In this document: positions 34,919 through 46,068 of the stretch, in pieces | Position numbering within the stretch: position 1 is the stretch's first letter | Layout: every line of letters starts with the position of its first letter | From: Owenia fusiformis | Taxonomy: Eukaryota > Annelida > Polychaeta > Sabellida > Oweniidae | Direction: 5' to 3' | Length of the DNA: 64,000 bases | Assembly: GCA_903813345.2 (NCBI GenBank) | Contig: CAIIXF020000001.1 | Location: forward strand, 33,874,866-33,938,865 | Position numbers and translations under genes: made by a program | The notes under the pieces: model-generated | What the model was told of the DNA's origin: nothing | The model's input: the letters and a program-made list of their open reading frames with translations, nothing else | Databases searched by the model: none

Positions 34919-36345
34919 AGGTACGTTCACACCAACAGCGCTTTGATGGCGCTTTAAAGCGGCTTGTAAAGCGGCACCAAAGCGTAACAAAGCTTGATTA
35001 AAGCGTCGGGGTCGTAATAGGTCGTAGATAAGCTCGGGAGTAAAGCGGGATATTCGGCAAGAGCGCTAAATTTTTTTAACTGTTTAAGTGTTCGCACCAA
35101 CGGCGCTTTGATGGCGCTTTAAAGCAGCTTGTAAAGCGGCACCAAAGCGTAACAAAGCTTGATTAAAGCGTCGGGGTCGTAATAGGTCGTAGAAAAGTTC
35201 GGAGTAAAGCGGGATATTCGGCAAGAGCGCCAAAAAATTTTAAACTGTTTAAACATTTTGGGCGTTCTGTTACGAATTGATTAAAGCGCCGAGAGCGTAT
35301 CAAAGCTTAAAAAACCGTAACAAAGCTCAGCAAAGCTTGACCCAAAGCGTAGGAAAGCTTAACAGAGCTTGGTTCAAAGCGTGGACCCCAGTCTCTTCAT
35401 GGTCTGTTACCACTTTACACGCTTCGTTAAGATGTCTCAGGATTTGTTACGATCTGGCATGAAGATCTGACACGAGGTCAGACGCTTTCATCAATATCTG
35501 ACACTCTTTGTTATGCTTTCATGAAGGACTCTCAAGCTTTCCAACAAATTGAGACGCTTACATCAAGAATTGAAACGCTTTGTTATGCTTTGTTACACTT
35601 GACAAGCTTTCTCATGCTCTCTCACGCTATTTCACGCCGTGTGTCAAACGTCATGTCTAATTCAGATAGGTCATGCTCTGGTCCATCTGGAATTTACGGA
35701 TCTTGTTGTTCTGCCATCGTGTTCTCGAGTCAAAGATGCAATGGTTTTATGGATCTACTGCATCTTTATAGTCATTGGATCAAAAGCGGCATGAAATCGG
35801 CGATCTCGACATTTTCCAATGCGTGATTGAGCTTAACAGAGCGTAACAATGCACAACAGAGCTTGGCAATCGTATCAGAGCCTGATTTAAAGCGTCATAA
35901 TCGCATCCAAGCGTAATAATGCTTATCAAAGCGTGATTTCAAGCGTAACAAAGCCTGATCAAAGCGGGATCAAAGCGTGAGGAACCTATTAGAGCTCTGT
36001 TAAGCTTTCCTACGCTTTGGATCAAGCTTTTCTGAGCTTTGTTACGGTTTGTTGGGCTTTGATACGCTCTCGGTGCTTTAATCAATTCGTAACAGAGCGC
36101 CCAAATTTTTTAAAAAGTTTCAAATTTTTTGGCGCTCTTGCCGAATATTCGGCTTTACTCTGAGCTTTTTTACGACCTATTACGACCCCGACGCTTTAAT
36201 CAAGCTTTGTTACGCTTTGGTGCCGCTTTACAAGCCGCTTTAAAGCGCCATCAAAGCGCCGTTGGTATGAAGAAAAATGACAAAAATGACGGCGCTTTGC
36301 TCGCCGATTTAAAGCGTGGCATTCGCCGTTGGTGTGAACGTAGCT
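34919..36345 (+). mobile_element. Harbinger-like non-autonomous element, copy 1
   Basis: Termini are AGGTACGTTCACACC and the complement of AGCTACGTTCACACC, with TAA duplicated on both sides (34916-34918, 36346-36348). About 1,427 bp, filled with AAAGCG/AACAAAGC repeats (roughly 10-11-bp spacing) that are mirrored in the two halves. A unique centre of about 130 bp lies near 35640-35780. The outer left end is duplicated (34921-35088 and 35092-35268). A 3-bp TAA duplication suits PIF/Harbinger elements. No transposase remains. Confidence 0.8.
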
Positions 36346-36594
36346 TAAGCGGCGAGATAAACTAAGTCTATGTCTTTAAAATGTTTATGAACAAACCTTT
36401 TTCCTTAACCTTTTTAGCATCATGTTCTCAACAGAATAATAATGGGCATTAAAGAGTCTGTGATGCTAAAGATAAAAAAGGTTTTACAGGTGGTCGAAAA
36501 GTTTTTAATTTTGAAAATGATATGTTATTAATACATTATCGAGTAAGCTAATCAATTGTCCATTATAAACATTTTTGTATATTTTCCAGCGGCG

Positions 36595-36614
36595 ACGCAG
36601 CCGCAGAGCCACAT
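36595..36614. repeat. 20-bp direct repeat outside the Polinton, left
   Basis: ACGCAGCCGCAGAGCCACAT is found again in the same orientation at 46069-46088, beyond the other end of the Polinton. It does not touch the element's own 6-bp target duplication. Confidence 0.85.
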
Positions 36615-36643
36615 TTAGTCAACCAGCATATATATACGATAAC

Positions 36644-39067
36644 AGTAGTATAGTGTGCGTATTTCATGGTTCCGTCCTATAGGACCCGATGATGAAATCT
36701 GATGAAATACGGGATTCCCCAACGTTTCTCGATCGTACCCCAACGTAATACGGGATTCCCTAACGTTCAGACGATTTCCGAACGTTTTAGTGACGCAAGA
36801 GTTGACTTCCGTGGATGACTGATTGGTCGCTTGACTTCCGGAGTGAGGTCAGTGTGAATTTTCTCGGATGAGAAGCTCTCAAATACGAATGATACAGTTT
36901 CGTAAAAGTAAAACGATTCTCGAACGTTTAGACGATATCCAAACGTCTTTTTGACGTCAGTGTTCCGAGGATGATTGATACTCTCCGATCGTTCGGTTGA
37001 CTTTCGGAGACAATTGATAAGATAATAAAACCAAATGACAAATGATTTATCTGTTACCTATTACCTCTATAAAAAGTGACTATATAGCCTAGATTATAAA
37101 ATACAAAATGGATAGAGGTTTGGCACTCATTACAATGAATATGGAAATAGATAGAAACGTTGTTACTACATATTTGTTCTTTGTTTGCCTAGTATGGGAA
37201 TACCATCACAGCAAGAAATCTGTATGTCACATATCAACATCCTACCAACGTTTCTCGAACGTATTCTCCGACGCCGGGTGAAATACAAGATTTCTTACAC
37301 CCCCACAGTTCCAACGCCCCCATCCCTGGTCATATAGGACCTACTGGATGATAATGTTCAACGTTCTCGAACGTATTCTCCAATGCTGGATGAAATACGA
37401 GATTTCCTACACCCCCACACTTCCGTTACCCCGACAAACTATGGACTTTACTTTCTACATTCCAAAATTAGGCAATGGAACAAAGTCGTAAAGCTGGCAT
37501 GCGAAATTCTCTGTCATTTTTAAAGACATAATAGGATACTTTTGCTTTGATTTTGAATAGGCAAAACGTTTGTAATGCGTTTCAGAGTATTCGCTTCGTC
37601 ATGTATTCTCTAAACTATTGATGTATAAGCTAGCTAAACACATAAATAATTTGATCATTCTTGGCATATATCTGAAGATTAATTACCCAAATATAACTAT
37701 TTTGGTCCCAGTTCTCACTTCAAAATCATTAAAATAAGTATACAGTCTCACAACAGCGGGACAATAATGTGTTATAAAGTTCTGAAGAAATCTGATATTT
37801 TACAAAAATAAAGAATCCTTAACGAAGTGGCGAGATTCATGTAGAAAAGAATCAAGACAATTCTTTCACATATGACTAGTCTAAGATGTATTGTTGTTTA
37901 GACTCGATAAAATGGAAGATACTTACTTAAATTTTACAAGCAATAGTCAGCGTTTCTATGGATTGAAAATCCCTATAGTGAAATGGATATACACTCCCCT
38001 CCATAAGTTTGGCAACCTTTTTTCCCCCATTGAACTACGTGTTAAAGCCTCTTTACATTTGAATTTTTATTTACTTAAGCTGCGATGAAAATACTTATAC
38101 TATTGATGGAAACGTAATTTGACTTTAATTCCAATACCTCTAAATTTTTTCAATTTTTTTCCTCAATTACAATAGGTTGAAAATTGATGATAAATTTGAT
38201 GAATTTTTGAAAATCGTCATTCCCATGTAATCCAATGGGAAATGGAGGGTTCGGGGCAAATCAGAAATCAGGATATCTTTTCAGTAAAAGATTCAGCAAA
38301 AAATATTTTTATATAGAAAATTGAATTGTCTAACTTTTTTGAACACTGATGGTTTAGTTTATTTGATGAATATTAAAGTTACAGCGCTTCAAAGTCATTT
38401 TTGAAAAGAATTTTTCGCCTCCTGTGTTATTTCAATGGGAGAGGTTTTTTGAAAAACAATTTTGACTTTAAAGCCCTATAACTTTGTTGAATCTGAAGAA
38501 ACATATCAATTTTTTGTTAAATAAATTTAGCAAATTCAATTACCTGCCTAACTCGTATTTTTTGCAAGGACTCGGATGGATGGATAGTCTGTGATATGAC
38601 TTGCGGCAAACCTACCATTTCCCATTGGTTAACATGGGAATGTCGATTTTCAAAAATTCATCAAATTCATCATCAATTTTCGACCTACTGTAATTGAGGA
38701 AAAAAATTGAGAAAATTTAGAGGTATTGGAATTAAAGTTAAATTACGTTTCCATCAATAGTATAAGTATTTTCATCGCAGCTTAAGTAAATAAAAATTCA
38801 AAGGTAAAGAGGCTTTAACACGTAGTTCAATGGGGGAAAAAGGTTGCCAAACTTATGGAGGGGAGTGTATGTACATTAAATGACACGGGTTATTACAGCA
38901 AACATTAAAAAATATATTTCTTCGTATGTACACTACATGCTCGGATTTTTTTGTTTTTCTTAGCGTAGTATGGAAAATACCATCACAACAGTAAATCCGG
39001 AGGTCAAAGCAACCCACATTAACATAATACGACAGCCTACGTCACTCAATGTATATCCTGGCTGTTT
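36644..39067 (+). repeat. Left terminal inverted repeat of the Polinton
   Basis: Matches the reverse complement of 44512-46025 closely throughout once the MITE at 37992-38867 is removed. It carries two direct copies of a TCGAACGTATTCTCC block (37254-37330, 37358-37430). Confidence 0.9.
37992..38867. mobile_element. Mariner-type MITE inside the left Polinton terminal repeat
   Basis: Termini CACTCCCCTCCATAAGTTTG and its complement are flanked by TA (37990-37991, 38868-38869). The arms are mirrored for about 250 bp. The right Polinton terminal repeat has the uninterrupted site near 44715, so the insertion post-dates the Polinton. Confidence 0.9.
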
Positions 39068-39240
39068 TGCCCATCCAATGCTTTCACAGAGTTAACTTCC
39101 GCAATGATATAAATAGATGTCAGTGTGATTAAGTACAGAAAGTTAAAAATTCGATTCCTCAATATAATATTATATATAAGGCTGATAATAGTTTCAACGC
39201 ATTTCTTCCCCGTTCACATTACTATAGACATCACAGGACC

Positions 39241-41045
39241 ATGAAGCTGGTACCCTATGTAGACAACGCGGAAAAGTGGCACAGGTTAATCAAAGCAGCC
39301 AGAGAGAATAGACTGTCGACGCAAGTAGGCTTCGGAAAAAATCGTGCGAGCTACAGGTACGTTCACACCAACGGCGAATGCCACGCTTTAAATCGGCGAG
39401 CAAAGCGCCGTCATTTTTGTCATTTTTCTTCATACCAACGGCGCTTTGATGGCGCTTTAAAGCGGCTTGTAAAGCGGCACCAAAGCGTAACAAAGTTTGA
39501 TTAAAGCGTCGGGGTCGTAATAGGTCGTAGAAAAGCTCAGAGTAAAACGGGATATTCGGCAAGAGCGCCAAAAAATTTTAAACTCTTAAAAAATTTTGGG
39601 CGCTCTGTTACGAATCGATTAAGCGCCGAGAGCGTATCAAAGCTTAACAAACCGTAACAAAGCTCAGAAAAACTTGATCCAAAGCGTAGGAAAGCTTAAC
39701 ATAGCTCTAAAAGGTTCCTCACGCTTTGATCCCGCTTTGATCAGGCTTTGTTACGCTTGAAATCACGCTTTGAAAAGCTTTGATAAGCATTATTACGCTT
39801 TGATGCGATTATGACGCTTTAAATCAGGCTCTGATACGATTGCAAAACTCTGTTGTGCATTGTTACGCTCTGTTAAGCTCTGTCACGCATTGGAAAATGT
39901 CGAGATCGCCGATTCCATGCCGCTTTTGATCCAATGACTATATAAAGATGCAGTAGATCCATAAAACCATTGCATCTTTGACTCGAGAACACGATGGCAG
40001 AACAACGAGATCCAGAAATTCCAGATGGACCAGAGCATGACCTATCTGAAGAAGACATGACGTTTGTCGCACGGCGTGATATAGCGTGTGAAAACTTTCA
40101 AGCGTAACAAAGCCTAGCAAAGCGTTTCAATCCTTGATTAAAGCGTCTCAATTCGTTGGAAAGCTTGAGAGTCCCTCAGGAAAGTGTAACAAAGAGTGTC
40201 AGATATTGATGAAAGCGTCTGACCTCGTGTCAGATCTTCATGCCAGATTGTAGCAAATCTTGAGACATCTTAACGAAGCGTGTCAAGTGGTAACAGACCG
40301 TGAATAGACTGGGGTCCCCGCTTTGAACCAAGCTGTGTTAAGCTTTCCTACGCTTTGAGTCAAGCTTTGTTGAGCTTTGTTACGGTTTGTTAAGCTTTGA
40401 TACGCTTTCGGCGCTTCAATCAATTCGTAACAGAGCGCCCAAAATTTTTAAACAGTTTAACATTTTTTGGCGCTCTTGCCGAATATCACGCTTTACTCCG
40501 AACTTTTCTACGACCTATTACGATCCCGACGCTTTAATCAAGCTTTGTTACGCTTTGGTGCCGCTTTACAATCCGCTTTAAAGCGCCATCAAAGCGCCGT
40601 TGGTGCGAACGCTTAAACAGTTTAAATTTTTTAGCGCTCTTGCCGAATATCCCGCTTTACTCCCGAGCTTTTCTACGACCTATTACGACCCCAACGCTTT
40701 AATTAAGCTTTGTTACGCTTTGGTGCCGCTTTACAAGCCGCTTTAAAGCGCCATCAAAGCGCCGTTGGTGTGAACGTACCATACGTACCTGTCAGCGCCA
40801 TCAAAGAACCCGTTCGGGTGGTATCTCCGATGCAAGCAGTTGTTGACAGAGCTAAAGCCCAAATAGAGCATCAAAAGAAGAAGGTGGAAGAAAATGATCC
40901 CTATCATACTAAGGTGTACAAACTTAAGAAACCGCGTAAAGATGCTGTTTCCAAAGCAGTGTTTAAGAAGAAAAACATTAGAAAAACCAGATTGGACTTG
41001 TATAGACCACCAGGTATCTCTGCGAGAGGGAGGAAAATGAAATAG
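39241..41045 (+). pseudogene. Small basic-protein gene of the Polinton, split by a Harbinger-like element
   Basis: The 5' part is 39241-39354 (38 codons from ATG). The 3' part resumes after the insert at 40785 and runs to a stop at 41043-41045 (87 codons including stop). Both parts lie in the same frame on either side of the 3-bp target duplication. The predicted product is about 124 residues, without signal peptide or membrane segment, and Lys/Arg-rich toward the C-terminus (KVYKLKKPRKDAVSKAV, then a GRKMK tail). I do not recognise the family. By location it is a Polinton accessory or nucleic-acid-binding structural protein; that is inference. The insert introduces foreign codons and stops, so it is inactive unless the element is removed. 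The last 60-odd coding bases and the 3' flank are tandemly duplicated (about 40982-41076 and 41079-41171). Confidence 0.65.
39355..40781 (-). mobile_element. Harbinger-like non-autonomous element, copy 2 (opposite orientation)
   Basis: Same family as 34919-36345, and the same length by my count although small indels differ. Termini are AGGTACGTTCACACC at the left and the complement of TGGTACGTTCACACC at the right, with TAC duplicated (39352-39354, 40782-40784). The duplicated end lies on the right, so the copy is inverted relative to copy 1. A short reading frame from ATG 39994 (37 codons, acidic) has an early stop in copy 1 and is probably not functional. Confidence 0.85.
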
Positions 41046-41171
41046 GACTGATATAATTGTCATTTTTCTATTTTTTAGAAAAACCAGATTGGACTTGTAT
41101 AGACCACCAGGTATCCCTGCGAGAGGGAGGAAAATGAAATAGGACTGATATAATTGTCATTTTTCTATTTT
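40982..41171 (+). repeat. Tandem duplication of about 95 bp
   Basis: Two copies of a segment beginning GAAAAACCAGATTGGACTTG, spanning the end of the basic-protein gene and its 3' flank. They differ at about one base (ATCTCTGCG against ATCCCTGCG). Confidence 0.9.
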
Positions 41172-41386
41172 GAATTAGGCAATAAAACAGTGATAAATGT
41201 ATATTTTTCTAGTTTTGTTATTATAAGAAACATTCATTATATCATAATAAATAACTTTCTTACATATAAGGGAGAATTTGCTTGTAACAAAGCATTGTGG
41301 AAGGGAGTGTATATCCAATACTTCAGAGGTAGCACGCTATAATTCTAAAAGAGGGTAGATTAATTTAAGCAAAAACATTTATTTAT

Positions 41387-41596
41387 TTATTTACTAATAC
41401 TTGTAGAATGTGTTTCTTTTAGATCCAGTCTGCTGGGTATATCATCGATTGTCCTCATTTCTCTCGCTATCAGATTCATCTTCGCTCGTAGAATGTTTTT
41501 CATTATCTGATTGTTGTTGTTGTTCATCACTGGACCAGTGTAGACACTAAGGGGCTGAAACCTGCTGGTCAAAATGATATTACGGACCAGTTGCAA
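41387..41596 (-). CDS. Small hypothetical protein downstream of the ATPase
   Basis: A 69-residue minus-strand ORF starting 28 bp after the ATPase stop codon, in the same direction. It is polar and contains a five-Asn run (NNNNN). It is not recognised. The close spacing on the same strand hints at a compact viral-type gene pair, but an ORF of this length can occur by chance. Confidence 0.3.
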   Translation of the reverse strand: MQLVRNIILTSRFQPLSVYTGPVMNNNNNQIMKNILRAKMNLIAREMRTIDDIPSRLDLKETHSTSISK

Positions 41597-41624
41597 TGTT
41601 ATTTTCCTATACCTAGTGAAAAAA

Positions 41625-43278
41625 TCAACTGGTCCGTATCAAAAGTAACCAGATAATGACCAGTGGACCGGCTGTTAATGACAACACTGCACTGGACTCT
41701 TCACTTGTAGATTCATCATCAGCGAACAATTCTCCAGCCAAATATGAATATTTGTTTAGTGTTTTCTTGACTGCTCTTGATTGAGTCATGCCTTTCGCCA
41801 ATAGTGCCTCCACTTCATCCATAATATCACGATGAACTTCACTGTACCTTAACCCCAGTATATATGACAGAAGCTCTCCATAGTGTTTCAAGAATAGCTG
41901 TCTGGCACCAAACACAGATTTCTGTCTGACCCTTTCAACCGCTTTTTTGGATGACATTCCTCTTTCTTTATACTTCTCGACCAGTTCATCCCAATCATCT
42001 TGTAGCTCATCGATGACTTTATCTTTAATGCGATTCAAAGTTACATTATCCTTCAAGTCTTCAGTATGGAAATCACATCTCATGACATCGTTTTCATCAC
42101 TTTCCCTCAATTCGGGACAATGCCTTCTGTGTTCCCTCACGTCGAGTGGTGACAACATCACTACACCACAATCCGTACAATGAGGGGTAGACATTGTCGT
42201 GGCAGGTATGTTAGGTTGATTGTTCATCGTGTAACCAATACTTGGATTCATTGTGTTGTACATGGTTGGATTCGCCATATAGTACATCCTCGGATCAGGA
42301 TTCATCTTTGATTCTGCAGCGATGGGTGTTGTACTGTAGTTTGCTCGGTTGATATTATCGAATGGTTCTTGATTTAAATTTACGCCTCTACTTATATCCA
42401 CGCTTTTACACGGTATTGTGCTATATATTGGTGTTTGGTCCTCTTTGCCGTGAGAATAAAGTGCCGAAGATACGCCTATTGGTTGTTCAATAGTAGCTGC
42501 AGCAACATCGTACAATCTCATATTTTCGGGAGTTTCTTGTTTCAGATCAACCAGTAGATGTCCATATGGGTGTTGAGTAGCCTTTTCGTAAGCATCCAAT
42601 AATTTCTTCGAATTTCCAGGATACATCTGATGGGCTAATACGGCCACCTGTTGGCGATCCCTAGGATTTTTATACAACACTATGTAGTGGCAGTTTAGGC
42701 TCATAGTTCTGCTTTCACGACCATGATGAAATAGATTCTGCATCAGACAGATGACACTCAAATTTCTATGGTGAGAACCCTTAGTGTAGAGCTCAGAGAT
42801 TCGCTTATCTTTAGTCATATCAGCCATTAGATCGTCGAAAATGATTAGATTTCTAACATTGACATCCAGGAAACTTTGGTCACCCAATGACTCTGGAATT
42901 CCCATGATAAATTCTATATTTTGAAAGCGGGTCTTTATTTCGACGTACATGGGCTGCCACTGTCCGAAGCACCAAATTATCCGTTGTGGGAGAGGGGTTA
43001 TCTTTTTCTCCATATTTTCTATGAGTTCTCTGACATAGGTAGACTTGCCCGAACCGAACCATCATCGTAAAGGGATGGTGAAGCATCTTTGTCCTATCAC
43101 CATTGCATGGGTTAGCTGCCGAGTTTGTCATTGAATAAAATCCCCCATGATGCCGTTCGCAAGATGGCGCCATGATACGTTTGTTAGGTCCGTGATCTAT
43201 TCTCTTATGACGATACATGCTGGTTGCATGACTGAATGTCTTCCCACACTCGCATGAATAGGAAGAACTATGAGGCAT
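41625..43278 (-). pseudogene. Polinton/adintovirus-like packaging ATPase with N-terminal zinc finger, frameshifted at the P-loop
   Basis: The N-terminal part (ATG at 43278) has a C2H2 finger (Cys-x-Cys and His-x4-His in CECGKTFSHATSMYRHKRIDH), then HPFTMMV. At about 43056 the frame breaks, and the P-loop's GSGKST is encoded in the next frame, which runs to a stop ending at 41625. That frame's first ATG is at 43013 (462 residues), past the P-loop. In this numbering a Walker B-like IIFDD is at 57-61, a glutamine/asparagine sensor MQN at 91-93, then the YPGN and GHLLVDL segments typical of the FtsK/HerA-like DNA-packaging ATPases of Polintons and relatives. A second C2H2-like finger lies at about 279-298, a charged helical region follows, and a hydrophobic segment ends the protein (about 441-460). 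Some P-loop codons appear deleted as well as the frame shifted. Such ATPases pump DNA into capsids; this copy should not. Confidence 0.82.
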
Positions 43279-43384
43279 GTTGACTTCTCTATTACTAATA
43301 GTTAAATGCTAATATTTTCAAAGTATCACTATTAAATAATAAATAATGCAAAACATCAATTTGGTGAACATCTCTGAATATGTA

Positions 43385-43945
43385 GCACACATAGTGAACA
43401 TGCTACTGACCATAAGTGAACATGCTACTGAACATTAGTGAACATGCTACTGAACATTAGTGCACAATAGTGAGCATACTAGTGAATAATAGTGAACATG
43501 CTACAAAACAATAGTGAACATGCTTCCGAACATTAGTGAACATGCTACTGAACAATGGTGAACATGCTACTGAATAAAAGTGGACATGCTACTGAACATT
43601 GGTGAACATGCTACTGAACAATAGTGAACATGCTACTGAACAATAGTGAACATGCTATTAAACAATAGTGAACATACTACTGAACATTAGTGAACATGCT
43701 ACTGAACAATGGTGAACATGCTACAAAACAATAGTGAACATGCTACTGAACATTAGTGAACATGCTACTGATCAATGGTGAATATGCTACTGAATAATAG
43801 TGGACATGCTACTGAACAATAGTGAACATGCTACTGAATAATAGTGAACATGCTACTGAACAATGGTGAACATGCTATAGAATAATAGTGGACATGCTAC
43901 TGAACAATAGTGAACATGCTATTGTACAATAGTGAACTTGCTAGT
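43385..43945. repeat. 22-bp minisatellite, GAACATGCTACTGAACAATA
   Basis: About 25 copies of a unit such as GTGAACATGCTACTGAACAA with single-base variants. It lies inside the Polinton, between the ATPase gene start and the right terminal repeat. Confidence 0.95.
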
Positions 43946-43959
43946 TCAAAATTAGAAAT

Positions 43960-44465
43960 ACAATTGAAAATTTTTGAAAGGGTAAAAAGTTTGCTGTGCA
44001 AAAATGAAGTGTTCTGACATCTTATGGTCTTAAGATCGACTAAAGATGCTGAAATAAGTGAAAATGAAACAATAAAATTGAAAATATTTGCAAGGGTAAA
44101 AATTTTATTATACAAAAATGAAGTGTGTTGACATCGTATAGTATTCATATGGGTTAAGGATGCTGAAATAAGTGAAAAATGAAAAGTAAAATTGAAACTT
44201 TTTGCGATGGTAAAAAATTATGATACAAAAATGAAGTGTATGGACATCTTATAGTCTTTATATGGGTTAAGGATGCTGAAATAAATGAAAAATATAATTG
44301 AAAATCTTTGCAAAGGTAAAATATTTGTTGGACACATATGTAGTGCGCTGACATCATAAAGTCTATATATGGACTAAATATGCTGAAATAAGTGAAAAAT
44401 GAAATGTAAAATTGAAAATGTTTGCAAGGGTAAAAAAATTGTTAAAACAAAATGATGTATTCTCA
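43960..44465 (-). repeat. Tandem array of about 113-bp units
   Basis: Four to five diverged units with AAAAATGAAGTG, GGATGCTGAAATAAGTGAAA and AAATTGAAAATNTTTGC blocks at about 44000, 44116, 44227, 44334 and 44448. It is next to the 22-bp minisatellite inside the Polinton. Confidence 0.85.
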
Positions 44466-44511
44466 TATCGTAAAATATGTACAGGCAAAACTATCTAACC
44501 CGTAAACAGCC

Positions 44512-46025
44512 AGGATAGACATTGAGTGACGTAGGCTGTCGTATTATGTTTACGAGGGTTACTTTGACCTCTGGATTTCCTGTTGTGATGGTATTCCCCG
44601 TACTACGCTAAGAAAAACAAAAGACGAATATTTAGTGTATACATGTACACGTAGAACTATCTATATTTTCAATATCTTGCTGTCATTTCCCGTGTCGTTT
44701 AATGTAGAAATATCCATTTCACTTTAGGGATTTCACTGCATTTCACGTAGAAACGCTGACTTTTGCTTGTAGAAGTTTAGTAAGTATCTTCCATTTTGTC
44801 GAGACTTAACAACAATAAATCTTAAAGTAGTCATCTGTGAAAGAATTGTCTCACCATTTCCTTAAGAATTCTTTATTTTTTATAAAATTTCCTTTTTTAG
44901 AACTTTATGACACATTGTTGCCCCTTAGTTGTAAGAATATACTTATTTTAATGATTTTGTTGTCTGACTAAACTGAGAACTGGGCAATAAATAGTTACAT
45001 TTGAGTAATTAATCTTAAAATATATGTCAAGAATGATCAAATAGTTCATGTTGGTTTAGAGAATACATGAGGAATCGAATACTCTGAAACGCATTTCAAA
45101 CGATTTGCCTATTCAAAATCAAAGCAAAAGTATTCTATTATGTCTTTAAAAATGCCAGAGAATTTCGCATGCCAGCTTTACGACTTTGTTCCATTGCCTA
45201 ATTTTGGAATGTAGAAAGTAAAGTCCATAGTTTGTCGGGGTTACGGAAGTGTGGGGGTGTAGGAAATCTCGTATTTCATCCAGCATTGGAGAATACGTTC
45301 GAGAACGTTGAACATTATCATCCAGTAGGTCCTATATGACCAGGGATGGGGGCGTTGGAACTGTGGGGGTGTAGGAAATCTTGTATTTCACCCGGCGTCG
45401 GAGAATACGTTCGAGAAACGTTGGTAGGATGTTGATATGTGACATACAGATTTCTTGCTGTGATGGTATTCCCATACTAGGCAAACAAAGAACAAATATG
45501 TAGTAACAACGTTTCTATCTATTTCCATATTCATTGTAATGAGTGCCAAACCTCTATCCATTTTGTATTTTATAATCTAGGCTATATAGTCACTTTTTAT
45601 AGAGGTAATAGGTAACAGATAAATCATTTGTCATTTGGTTTTATTATCTTATCAATTGTCTCCGAAAGTCAACCGAACGATCGGAGAGTATCAATCATCC
45701 TCAGAACACTGACGTCAAAAAGACGTTTGGATATCGTCTAAACGTTCGAGAATCGTTTTACTTTTACGAAACTGTATCATTCGTATTTGAGAGCTTCTCA
45801 TCCGAGAAAATTCACACTGACCTCACTCCGGAAGTCAAGCGACCAATCAGTCATCCACGGAAGTCAACTCTTGCGTCACTAAAACGTTCGGAAATCGTCT
45901 GAACGTTAGGGAATCCCGTATTACGTTGGGGTACGATCGAAAAACGTTGGGGAATCCCGTATTTCATCAGATTTCATCATCGGGTCCTATAGGACGGAAC
46001 CATGAAATACGCACACTATACTACT
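44512..46025 (-). repeat. Right terminal inverted repeat of the Polinton
   Basis: Mirror of 36644-39067 without the MITE. It ends at 46025, directly before the GATAAC target duplication. Confidence 0.9.
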
Positions 46026-46068
46026 GATAACATTATTGTACAAATAATACACTCGGTTTTTCTGCAGC

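Larger units (their letters stand above)
36644..46025. mobile_element. Polinton/Maverick-type element, complete ends, internally deleted
   Basis: The termini are AGTAGTATAGTGTGCG and its exact complement, and a perfect 6-bp target duplication GATAAC stands at 36638-36643 and 46026-46031. Polintons are known for AG...CT ends, 6-bp duplications and long terminal inverted repeats. The terminal repeats are about 1.5 kb: 36644-39067 (interrupted by a MITE) and 44512-46025. Only about 4 kb of original interior is left, against 15-20 kb in full elements. I see a packaging-type ATPase, zinc-finger coding and a small basic-protein gene. I see no DNA polymerase B, retroviral-type integrase, protease or major capsid gene. 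It is therefore a defective, non-autonomous derivative. Confidence 0.92.

Noticed and set aside
35277-36365. Several ORFs of 60-100 codons in the AAAGCG-rich element
   Set aside because: They are frames through the repeat words and recur in both copies in different frames; no protein-like composition.
39994-40107. 37-codon acidic ORF in the centre of the Harbinger-like element
   Set aside because: The corresponding frame in the other copy (34919-36345) has a stop at codon 8, so it is not a kept protein.
43385-43945. Regularly spaced short repeats that might suggest a CRISPR array
   Set aside because: The units are contiguous 22-bp tandem copies without unique spacers, inside a eukaryotic transposon.
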